Positions 27,046 through 34,700 of a stretch of 64,000 bases of DNA are shown here, in pieces (within the stretch, counting starts at the first letter, position 1; every line of letters starts with the position of its first letter). The DNA lies in assembly GCF_918797505.1 (NCBI RefSeq), contig NC_092795.1, positions 26,523,131 through 26,587,130 on the forward strand, given 5' to 3'. The notes beneath the pieces are model-generated. The model made no database searches and had not been told where the DNA came from. It worked only from the letters and a program-made list of their open reading frames with translations. Made by a program: the position numbers and the translations under genes. The DNA comes from Bemisia tabaci (taxonomy: Eukaryota; Arthropoda; Insecta; Hemiptera; Aleyrodidae).

Positions 27046-27462
27046 GTAGATATGTTTTGTTGAGGTATTAAATTTTATTTTATTTTAATGAGTAATATGA
27101 AACCTATTCAATCATTGTTTTTTTTAAAAAAAAACAAGTTGGTAATCAAAATTTTGGCCCCAAACACGCTCTAATGAATCGGAACAAAATTGATGATTAG
27201 AAAAACGATGACCAGGTCATCGCCAACTGTCTTCTCGCTGAATTCTGCGGCGCGTTATCCATTATTGTATTCGATTGCGACCATTTTAACAATTTTATCC
27301 GCATTGTTGTTGCAGGGTTCGAGGCAGTTCAGACCTCAGTGTGCGCCGATGCTTCCAGAAGCGGAACTTTTGGACCACCCCTCTTTATATCATCTTATTA
27401 TAGACCTGGCCGGTCTTCTTAAAGTTAGAAGTTTTTTCATTGAGAACGCTGAACTGGAGTGA
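2803..27462 (+). CDS. SCAI: SCAI (suppressor of cancer cell invasion), 5'-partial, 14 exons
   Basis: In animals SCAI is a nuclear cofactor that represses MRTF(MAL)/SRF transcription downstream of RhoA; in vertebrates it also acts in double-strand break repair. Exons: 2803-2898, 8474-8560, 9002-9100, 10081-10177, 11153-11310, 18288-18381, 18908-19027, 19810-19969, 20393-20482, 21016-21106, 23218-23372, 24718-24891, 26364-26464, 27316-27462 (TGA). All have AG/GT borders and phases join without a shift, giving 555 codons plus stop. Recognised stretches are DLPQYGHKQWQAYFGRTFD, LKRWQIGEIASKIGQLYYHY, VKKLRYYARFIVVCLLL and a C-terminus ending SFFIENAELE. The vertebrate protein is ~606 aa, so ~50 N-terminal residues and the promoter lie left of the window; the first exon here opens in phase 2. 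Introns reach 7 kb (11311-18287) and are full of transposon remnants. Identification is firm; exact exon ends are by eye. Confidence 0.95.
3047..3281. repeat. MITE family A, copy 1
   Basis: Inverted-repeat element beginning ATATCGACGGTGTAAGTCGG and ending with its complement CGACTTGCACCGTCGATAT. The inner arms also pair (AATCACATAACTCG with GAGTTATGTGATT). It lies just downstream of the SCAI exon at 2803-2898, and it is non-coding. Confidence 0.8.
3712..4122. mobile_element. Mutator-like (MULE) non-autonomous element, 411 bp
   Basis: Ends ACTGAAAAAAAATCTCGG and CCGAGAATTTTTTTTCAGT are inverted repeats. An exact 9-bp duplication GCACCTCCC flanks it (3703-3711, 4123-4131); 9-bp duplications are typical of MULEs. 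The interior is built almost wholly from variants of a palindromic motif GGTAAAATTACC / GGTAATTTTACC, repeated in both orientations. No protein is encoded. Confidence 0.82.
4130..4370. repeat. Degenerate repeats of a CGGAACTTTTGA motif
   Basis: The string CGGAACTTTTGA or a close variant recurs about five times between ~4177 and ~4341 (for example 4205-4218, 4254-4263, 4330-4341). This looks like a local tandem expansion beside the MULE insertion. No coding function is seen. Confidence 0.5.
4462..4587. repeat. Fold-back MITE, family G, copy 1
   Basis: Palindromic element: left arm TTGGACGTATTTCTGCCAAA, right arm closing ACAGAAATACGTCCA, with a second inner pair (GCATGAGCCCTG with CAGGGCTCACGTC). 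A shorter relative is at 19042-19132. Confidence 0.7.
4588..6244. other. SCAI intron, no feature recognised
   Basis: AT-rich intron sequence. A local inverted repeat around GACCAGAGG/CCTCTGGTC sits near 4621-4676. The open frames on both strands show no family and no splice context. Confidence 0.4.
6245..6340 (-). mobile_element. Helitron-like 3' terminus, copy 1
   Basis: Read on the - strand, a GC-rich run ends in the hairpin GGGGGCGTAGCCCCC directly followed by ...TAG and then a T. A hairpin close to a terminal CTAG inserted before T is the 3' end rule of Helitrons. The adjacent stretch holds further pairs (GGCCGCGTAGCGGCC, GGCGCGGAGCGCC, GGGCCGCTTCGCGGCCC). The element would extend to the right; I could not place its 5' TC end. 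Confidence 0.55.
6541..6625 (-). repeat. tRNA-like SINE head
   Basis: On the - strand the sequence opens GCGGTGGCCGAGTCTTCTAA, resembling a tRNA-Leu/Ser A box, and ~45 nt later has GGTCCGATCCCC, resembling a B box (GGTTCRANTCC). It does not fold to a full cloverleaf by eye, so a SINE head or tRNA pseudogene is more likely than a working tRNA. Confidence 0.45.
6785..7082. repeat. Two-copy tandem repeat (~177 bp period)
   Basis: A segment with AAACCTGGG, AAATCTGA, TCATCTAG, GCAAAAATCAT and ATCGGCCCGGTAGAACGCT occurs at ~6792-6896 and again at ~6970-7076. Non-coding. Confidence 0.7.
7141..7388. repeat. MITE family B, copy 1
   Basis: Left end GAGAGGCTTGTAGGACAAGG, right end CGCCTTGTCCTCCAAGTCCCTC, an inverted pair. 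AATT lies on both sides and may be a 4-bp duplication. Related copies are at 24380-24629 and, partially, ~20040-20175. Confidence 0.72.
7389..8473. other. SCAI intron, no feature recognised
   Basis: Ordinary AT-rich intron with a C homopolymer at ~8188-8202. The AG before the next SCAI exon is at 8472-8473. Confidence 0.4.
9386..9646. repeat. MITE family A, diverged subtype, copy 2
   Basis: Ends ATAACGACGGTGAAACTACC and GGTAGTTTCACCGTCGATA are inverted repeats. It shares the family A core (GTTTGCGGTGTTTAAAAATC, TATGACAGGAAGTCTGCGAC). The copy at 53473-53733 is the same subtype. Confidence 0.75.
10621..10981. mobile_element. hAT MITE (CAGTG ends), copy 1, 361 bp
   Basis: Ends CAGTGTTCGAAACTCAC and GTGAGTTTCGAACACTG are a perfect 17-bp inverted repeat. 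An exact 8-bp duplication GTCATTGA lies at 10613-10620 and 10982-10989. The interior holds repeats of TTTTTAGGNGCCA and a T/G homopolymer run. A second copy is at 57586-57994. No transposase. Confidence 0.93.
12319..12692. repeat. Inverted-repeat insertion inside the hAT copy
   Basis: The hAT sequence is interrupted after TCAAGTCCTCG and resumes at ~12693 (CAAATTGCGTGTTTGG). Near the ends are CTTAGGACCCAAAAATGGCG (~12368-12387) and its complement CGCCATTTTTGGGTCCTAAG (~12628-12648). Exact outer borders are uncertain. Confidence 0.6.
13185..13430. repeat. Fold-back repeat
   Basis: AAAAAGGAACCAAGAGTATT followed by CAATGTCGCTAAGATTGTGCAAC at 13187-13230 is repeated in inverted form at ~13367-13428. 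The 159-codon open frame across it shows no family signature and is best read as chance within a repeat. Confidence 0.55.
13759..14625. repeat. 184-bp tandem pair with inverted partial copies
   Basis: A unit starting CACTAATGTGTGATCAATTT occurs at 13761 and 13945 (period 184). Its 3' part (GATACATGAAAT, GAGGAATCCGAATCTGAGC, TATCACGCGTTTTAA) recurs inverted at ~14341-14445 and again at ~14540-14625. The loop between (14130-14335) is GC-rich. Confidence 0.7.
14925..15016 (+). mobile_element. Helitron-like 3' terminus
   Basis: A GC-rich run with a small hairpin GGGGCACTCCCC (14986-14997) about 15 nt before CTAG (15013-15016), followed by T. This fits the Helitron 3' end rule but no other part of an element was found. 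Low support. Confidence 0.35.
15022..16313. mobile_element. Long palindromic (fold-back) element, ~600-bp arms
   Basis: The left arm (15022-15620) starts TATACAGGGTGTCTCACGAA. The right arm (15715-16313) is its near-exact complement, ending TTCGTGAGACACCCTGTATA. A ~94-bp spacer holds a T/G homopolymer. Open frames in the arms mirror each other and show no family. Either one foldback transposon or two inverted copies of a CAGGGTGT-ended element. Confidence 0.88.
16498..17005. mobile_element. Terminal-inverted-repeat element, 508 bp
   Basis: Ends CATAGGCGGTTCTA and TAGAACCGCCTATG are a perfect 14-bp inverted repeat. A second inner pair is GGGTGCCGGGCACCCCCAA near the left and GGGCACCCCCAAA near the right. 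No unambiguous target duplication is seen. It lies 11 bp right of the compound hAT duplication. Confidence 0.7.
17097..17347. repeat. MITE family A, copy 3
   Basis: Ends ATATCGACGGTGAAAGTCGG and CGACTTGTACCGTCGATAT are inverted. It contains the shared core (CATACTTCCTGTCATACTTT). Confidence 0.8.
18664..18819. repeat. Fold-back MITE, family E
   Basis: Left arm AGGCGGATCCAGCAATTTGG, right arm CCAATTTGCTGGATCCGCCT, with a second pair (TCTCCATTTAAACCTAT with ATAGGTTTAAATGGAGA). It sits 88 bp left of SCAI exon 7. A degenerate relative may lie at ~17449-17575. Confidence 0.78.
19042..19132. repeat. Fold-back MITE, family G, copy 2
   Basis: A 91-bp hairpin: ATTGGACGTGTTTATGCTAA with CATAAATACGTCCGAT, plus AAAAGGAACTATGT with ACATAGTTCCTTTT. 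It begins only 15 nt after the donor of SCAI exon 7 (exon end 19027). Confidence 0.75.
19296..19541. repeat. MITE family D, copy 1
   Basis: Left end CGGCGCACAGTGGCTCG, right end CGATCTGGTGTGCGGCG. Next to the ends are GAGAGGTTGGACA and TGTCCGACCTCTC, also paired. A second copy is at 63655-63897. Confidence 0.72.
20040..20175. repeat. MITE family B, partial copy
   Basis: Only the right half is recognisable: ATATCTCAATTTTTTCAAAA, then CTTATGCGCCTTGTCCTCC AAGTCCCTC. It resembles the copies at 7141 and 24380. Confidence 0.6.
21225..21481. repeat. MITE family A, copy 4
   Basis: Starts TACCAACGGTGTAAGTCG and ends GGACTTACGCCGTCGATA. Core as in other copies. It lies 118 bp after SCAI exon 10. Confidence 0.78.
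22355..22428. repeat. Palindrome built from the hAT internal motif
   Basis: TGGCGCCTACAAACCTAAGT pairs with ACTTAGGTTTGTAGGCGCT; between them are TGGATACTTCACGCATTG and its near complement. The same words (GCGTGAAGTATTC, TTGTAGGCGCTAATG) form the tandem motif inside the CAGGGCCGG hAT copies, but no hAT ends are nearby. The flanks (22306-22480) are strongly GC-rich. Confidence 0.65.
24380..24629. repeat. MITE family B, copy 2
   Basis: GAGAGGCTTTGGAGGACAAG at the left, GCCTTGTCCTCTAAGCCCCTC at the right, with AATT outside both ends. It ends 88 bp before SCAI exon 12. Confidence 0.75.
25869..26121. repeat. MITE family C, copy 2
   Basis: Starts CTGCCATGCTAGG and ends TTCCTTAGCACGGCAG. 253 bp, against 254 in copy 1 at 730. 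Confidence 0.75.
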
Positions 27463-30400
27463 AACCATCCCTAAACTTCCTGTACTCAAACCTCTCGGTC
27501 AGCAAACTGTTACCGTCATGAAACCAATACCGACAGAGTCTAATTTACACTTTTATTACGAGTACGTGTTCAATATTTAATAAGTATCGATTTATCTCCA
27601 TTGACAACATTAAGATGATTGCCCAGCGCCAATTCGCTGCAGGCGTTAGTCATCCACTACCACGACAGATTTCGAGTATAAGGGCATTGATTTATCCCGA
27701 TTGAAATTTTTTATACGTATACGTGTTTATTTTAATCAAATTTAGTACGATCGATTTATCAAATTTTATCCAAACATAGTATGTTTTGAGACTATCAATG
27801 ATAATCAATCGATACCAATCGAATTCGTTCGATATTCATGTGACGTAAGACTAACGGCATCTACAACAGCTCTGGGCGGTTGCTGTAATTGAACTGAATA
27901 TAAAACAATTGTTTGGAAATATTAATTCGATGAACAGCATAATCTTTTCTAATGATTCTCTAGAGTGGGTGGAAATTGCAAAACTAATCGATGCTTGCAC
28001 TGTTGAAGCATCACGTCTCAGTACACAGTAGCTAGGCCCACATCAAGGTCCTAATGCCGCCTTTTTAGAATGAGAAGGAATAGTAAAGTTGAACGCTACA
28101 AGAAAAGATAACGTGCACATCAAGAATGGACCAAAATTTTCCATAAGCAGGTTTACTATTCCGCCCACATGAAAGCTGGAGGTGTAGAATCGATCCTAAT
28201 CACAAGGCGATTAAATTGATCATGTTTTACACCTTAGGTTTTGGAATTCAAAGCCCCTGAAAAACTGATATCATAAAATAAAAAGTGGTCCGTTAATAAG
28301 CAAATCATTCACAGGAAAAGTAACGAGAGCACTAACGACGTATTTTGCGCAGATAGTTTAACTATGTGTTTTTGTGCCACATTTATCAAAAATGGCTGTG
28401 ACTTTCATCGCTCTTTTATCACATCGTATGGGTACAAAAATATTGAAGAAAATATCGAACAATTTCATGAAAGGGAAAAAATGAATTACTTCGTAATTCA
28501 GGAACTTTGCAGCCGACTAGGTCTGTATCATGTCATTATCTTCGATTTGGTCGCATTTAGACTGATTTTTTAGTTGGTAAATCAAAGCGCAAAGACGCTC
28601 ATCGGGATCAAAATGTTTCAAAAAGAAAAAGAATAAGAAAACTTGTAGCTAAACAGCAAGATCATAACGTTGGGTCGTCAAAAAAATACCCTCAATCATT
28701 GCACGGCCCGTTTTCGCGAAAATTCAAAAGGCCGTGCGGCGTGCGCCTTCAATTCTTGTATAGGCAACAAAGACAACCGTCGAGTAGATTTAGTTGTATC
28801 AAAGTTGCCTTCAATGTTGGGTCACATCAATTGAAGGCGTCGTGTTCTGTTTCCGTTCACTGTAAATTAAACGCTTTTTCCTCTCTTTTTCCCCTCTCTC
28901 TCCCTCTCTCCTTGTAATCTTACGGGTCCAGTTTGGCAATCATAAAGATAGCTCTAGTTTAAAGATTGCGGGCATTTTCAAAACACCTGACGCCTGACGC
29001 TGCCGTTATTGTTCATAGAAATATTAAATTAAAGTAAATCATACGATTTACTCGCATTTTTCTTCTCACTAATTCCTATTCAGAAAAACTATGTATACTT
29101 TGTCAAAAGCCGTGTATCAAAATCTTGAGTTTTTAACTGCAAAAACTGTTCGTTATGATACATATGAGCTCGTGATTTTATCGGCAGTTGAATTGAGGAT
29201 TTTTTCGCTTGAATTTATTTTATATTTTTTAATAATGGTGAAATACAGACGCTAAAAAGCTTAAGAGCCAAATTCCGTCGATCAACCCCTCTCCGACGTT
29301 CAGTTTTTTCTACCCCTATACTTTTCTACAATTTTTTTTTAATTTTTATGCGCTCTAACAATGAACTTTTAAGAATAATTCCTAGGGGCAATGACATTAG
29401 TAATATCTTAAATCGGCCTCTCAGAATTAAGAGCATTTTAGAGTGCAAGTGTCAAAATACGATTAATAATTTTTATATCTAATGAATATAAATACTTATG
29501 ACTGCTTAATTTAAATATCTTAAATTAAATCAAGTTTTCAGAAGGGTAACAGTTGCTAAAAGCACCGAGAGGGATAGGGTCCAAGAATCCAAATTTTTGC
29601 GCATCGACTTAATTTGGACGCACATTTTGCAATCAGAACCTACTATTTACAGTTCGTTTTAGAAACAACATATATGCTATTAGGCTATCCACGCAGATAA
29701 GTTCTTTTAAAGATGAGCCAGGAATGGTAGCTCCTGATTGCAAAACGTAGTCTATTTGGTCCCTTCGATAGACACAATTCTATTTGTTTTATTGTATAAG
29801 AAAATTATTGCGAAAAGGGAACCTTACCGGGAAAATACGGTTGATTCCAAGTGAAATGGACCGGCCGGTAATTTTTTTCTTTTCCATTTTTTTATCCAAA
29901 TAGTTAATGTTTATAAGTTTCACTCTTGTCGACATTTTTCGAATGTAAGTTACACCCGAGAAAATTGAATGGTTTTCACTTTGAAGACCATAGCCAAAAG
30001 ATACATCGTACGAACGTATTGAAAGAATTTATTAAGTCTGATTTTCTTAACTTTAACGACTTTCGAGCGTTCTTTTTCTCTGCCCCATCAAAGTCTGAAA
30101 TGTTAGCCAACTGGCTTTGATTCTCGTTGGTACTTCCCAACCGCTGATAAATTCGTGTTTTCCTTAGGCAATTTTTCCTTTACTTTTGAGTCGCTTCCAT
30201 TCGTTGGATCCTCTGTCTGCATGAAGATTTATCATATTCAAATATTTTTATAATAAAATTAAAACTGTATTTGTGAGTATATTACTATCATTGTTATTCC
30301 ACGGTGTTTCGAGAAAGTTAAGACAGCAAAGATGGAAACAAAGTATTGATGCTAATTTTTCTGTATAAATGTTTTAAATTTGTTTGAGAATCGCTACATT

Positions 30401-31738
30401 TTTTATTCGTGGTAAAAAATAAAGTTCATCTTTGAGAACTTCCCCGGAAGTTTGCCTACGTGATATCCTCTCTATGGCCCATTTTATTCAATAAATCGTT
30501 GAAAAAAAATTGACTTCTTTTCTTATCTTGATTTCCATGCTCATGCTCATTCCTGACAGCTGAACAAGAGATCGCAACCTTAGCTTACCCTTTAAAAGGT
30601 AGCAACGTTGCAAAAACGTTCCTAACAGAAGTGCAAATATTTCTGGATAGCGACTTTGTTGCGATGTTGCTACTTACTTCATCTTTCAATTATGAGATGT
30701 CTGGCAAAATTGTCCCCTCATGAATGTAATGTGAGGACCGATAGGACCGGCAAAAATGAATAAATAAGACGAAATCAAACAAAACAAAATAATCCTAAAT
30801 TGTTCGGCACAGTCAAAAAACCTATTTGGGGTGTAAACATATTGATTTCAGTTTTCAATGCTAATCGGTCTCCATTCATCTTCCAAATTATTAATAAGCG
30901 TCTCTTGAGCAAAAACCCACCTGAGCTGTGATGTGGTGGTCTCATTTTCTTTCCTCCTGCCATAATAACCCTTTTGCCTGACTTTATCAAAAAATTAACC
31001 GATTCGCATCTTAAATAAAATTGGTGTATATTGAGATTGCATTGGCATTGCATGTATATGGACATTAAAAACATCGTACCTAATCACATCGGCGCGCAAT
31101 TAATGAGCATACCTCAAACATTATCTTGGTAAGAATGTGACTAACTAAGTGAGGACTGAATGGAAATGTGGCGAACTGGACATTTTAGATTATTTTAGAA
31201 AGTGCCGTTTGGCCTGAAAATATCCATTTCAGTGGAAAACTATTGGACGGAGGACTTCCGAAAGGAACGTCTTTTCAAATTTCGCGCTTTTTTGTGGTGT
31301 ACCATTCCTTCTATCTCATTGGCCGATGTCATGCAATGGTACCACTCCACAACCCAGCCATCGGTACAGTTTACAAAAGAAAAACTCTGGAGTTTTGTGG
31401 TTATTTGACGTTGATTGGAATCAAAGAGACACAAATACATTAAAATCTATTAAAATTCGCCATAAGCCATCTTCATAAGCTCACCATTACCTGAATCAGG
31501 ACAATTACTTAGAAGCCACGATGACTTTTTTTCACTAGAATGCCGACACACTTGATGTTCGCCACGTCCAGTTAGCAGTTCGGTTTGTTTACATTTTGTG
31601 TTATCACTTCTTCGCGGACTGCTCTAAAGTTGCACATTTTTTTCATCTCCACCGGTATTTTCCTCAAACGTTAAAGTTTCCTCAGCATAATTTTGTGTGC
31701 TGCTGAAGAGACATCGTACCTTTCTTCCGAATTTCAAC
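27463..31738. other. Intergenic region SCAI-MVD
   Basis: No exon or RNA gene recognised in 4.3 kb. A possible AATAAA signal at 28277-28282 could serve SCAI, but is 0.8 kb from the stop. A CT-rich run lies at ~28880-28915. The last ~200 bp before the MVD ATG should hold its 5' UTR; no clear TATA or initiator was identified. Confidence 0.5.
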
Positions 31739-34700
31739 ATGGATTCAATGGTGACCTGCATCGCACCCGTGAACATAGCTGTCATAAAATACTGTAAGTG
31801 AACTTTCTCTCCCATTATTAATCCTCACTGATGCAAAAGTAAAATATTTTGAAAAGAACTTGCCGTCACATTTTTGCTGTTTATCTAGAGGGAGAGTTGA
31901 TGATCACGCTTGCCGCATCTGTTCTTCTTTAAATAAGTGGAAAGTACGTATCCTATGTTTTGACACGTTCATGTAATTGCTATACCTACTTCTTTCGGCG
32001 TTTGAGTTTAGCAGAGATTCCTTCTTGGCTCGGAAGGATTGGGTTGACAAAAATCCTGCCGCAGATCATCAGTAAGCAAGAGCGTGTCACCGATGCGTCT
32101 CTACTCTCAGCTCTAGTGGAGAAAGAAAGAACTTTATCTGCCTTATGTACTGGCAAATACGCTCAGATTTTCCGACCGACCCGCGTACCGTAGCGGTTTA
32201 ACACCTGATCCTTTGATGAGATATCGCGGGTTCGCGCCCGCTTTGGAGATTATTTTTACTGCCCAGATCTTATTTTTAGGTGCCGCGTAGGGCATCGAAG
32301 GGTTATTTTTTCCAAAAAATAAAAGTGAGGGTTGCATTTTGATTGAAACGTAATTAAAAAGGGCTCCTCTTGCTTCAGAGAAAATTCTGGATCCAAGGTG
32401 TATAAGGGTATACAGGGGCCGTACAATAAACTTGTTTTTTCTTGGAGGAGAAAGCAGACTCCAGACAGAAATTAATGTAACATAGTGTTCAGTTAACATC
32501 CTTTAGAATAAATTACGTAAGACCTTTTCCCCATTTTTAGGCCCCCCATACTTCTCCTTGTGCAGCACCGTAAGGCATCCCTTAACCCCCCCCCCCCCTC
32601 TAAAAATTACGTAAGGCTCGAATAAACCCCCCCCCCCTTTTTTTTTCTCAGTTACCTATCGTAGATCGAAGCATTACGTTTCCCGTTAGAAAACAATGAA
32701 ATTTTTAAGCCACAATTTTTATAAGTGAAACTAAATTTCTGGAGTAAGTTCATAGGAAAGATTCATGATATAATTAGTTTATTAAACAAAAATACGGAGA
32801 AAAATTGAAGATTTTTTGGCCTTGGGAGTAAATAGTTAAAAGGACAAAGTTGACGTAAGGATGAAGTCACCACTCATCATCGTGAGAATGAGTGGAGAAG
32901 TGGGAATCAAAAGAAATGATATAGGGCATGGTTCGATCGGTCAGCAATCGGTGGTTTCCTGATTTCCTCTATTTCATCTTGAATTTTATTATCAACCTGA
33001 AGAAAAATGGATTTTTGCATTTTCTTGAAATATAGGCTAAAAAGTTGACGTAAGGCTCGGCCGAGGCCTCCCCTCTCGTAAGGCACCGAAAGGCTGTTAT
33101 AGACCCCCCCCCTCCCCCTAAGAGCCTTACGTAATTTATGGACGGCCCCTTATTTGTATTTTTTGTATTCCTTATGGTCTTTATTACTTACAATTCCTAA
33201 TCATATAGATAATAGAATAGAAATCATGCAGATTTTCCTTTTAAAAAAAGGGCGTTTAAGTTGGTTTGAGTTTAAAAGATTCCTGCTTGGCCCGAAAGGC
33301 GAGGGTTGACAAAAATCCTGCGGCCCGAAAGGCGAGGGTTGACAAAAATCCTGCGGCGCGTGGGGAGTGCAGTGAGTCTGCAGAAAGGAACATCGATGCT
33401 CCCGATTGCGCACCAGACGGTTGGCGATGGCAATTCGGCAGGATTTTTGTCAACCCTACATTCCGAGCTCAAGGAAGGAATCTCTGCTGAACAGTCGACT
33501 CACTTCTTTCAAGCAAACTGATATTTCTCTGAGATGATCAAAATGACCTAACTTTTATTGATCATTCCCAATGGTAGTCTCATTAACTGCCTGAGGCTAA
33601 ATATTCAAGAGATATCATTACGTGAGGAACTTGTTGATGAAGTACTAAGTACAGTAATACGTACCTAGATGGTGGCGTTTCTTTCTGCTACTTTTCTATT
33701 TCATAAGGGATTACCAGTAAACATTTTTGCTCAAAATTTTATGTCATGAGACTACTCAATTATCTGATTAAAATGTGTTAGTTACCCGGATTCTGGAGTT
33801 GGGTGGGTTTAAAGTCTCGCAATAATTGGTGCATTTCCAACTGCCCTCTCGAGTCCTTTCCTGCATCTACAAACTACCCACCTTGTAATCATCAACGTAG
33901 ATAAATTTTACACCACGTTTTCTATTCTTCAGCTTTTCTTCTTACATCCGTGTCGCTCAGGCTCCGACTGGCCACAAGGCCAATCTGCCATACGCCCTCT
34001 ATGCGCGCCGAAAACGTGCCTCTCTTACAGATAGCAAAATAAGAAGGAAAAAAAAATTACGTCCTGAGAATTGTGAGAAAAATTTCTTAAATGAACGGAA
34101 GAAGAGAGAGTTAGGAGTAAAGAAAGGTGCTTTAACGCATGATAGTGGTGAACAGAGGTCCAAGAACAACTTTGTGAAGCGTAAATAATTTTCCGTGAAA
34201 TTCACCTTCTTCTTGACATACACGCGCTTTATCATCCCCCTCCTTCATTCGCTATGTGTAACTCCCTTAAAAGCGATGGTCGGTTCGATTTTTAGACATA
34301 CGCATCCTTTATAGACCTCTGAAGAGACCTTTAAACATATTTCCTCCTCTTCAAATGACTATTGATTTGGACATACCATAGCATAGCTCGGGCAAACTTA
34401 ACCTTAATTTATCTCGAAATTCAAAAATAAGAGACATCCAAAATGTAAACGCGATATAACTATTCGCGCAAGATGGATGTCCACATTGTATATGAAAAAT
34501 GTAAGACGCGATGCCGTGAGTCGTGAACTCGCAATGCTCTGCTCTAGTTTGAAGCAACATTACAAATATGACAAACGCAAACAAACACAATATGGAAATA
34601 AAGCGAGGGAAATGATGCGCGTTAACGACGGCGCAGAGATACAACTATTCGTACTTGATGGACGTCCGTGCTGCATCTGAAAAATTGAAGGCGCGATGAC

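Larger units (their letters stand above)
32030..33460. repeat. Repeated GTTGACAAAAATCCTGC motif
   Basis: The 17-mer occurs at ~32043, ~33305 and ~33339 on the + strand and inverted at ~33437-33455. The two middle copies are a 35-bp tandem with GCCCGAAAGGCGAGG in front; the first copy has a similar lead-in (GGCTCGGAAGGATTG). All lie in MVD intron 1. Confidence 0.7.

Noticed and set aside
31202..31443. Open frames just upstream of MVD
   Set aside because: Frames occur on both strands, show no similarity to any known family and do not join in phase to MVD.
33201..33521. Six overlapping open frames
   Set aside because: They come from a 35-bp tandem repeat and its inverted copy, which lack stops by composition.
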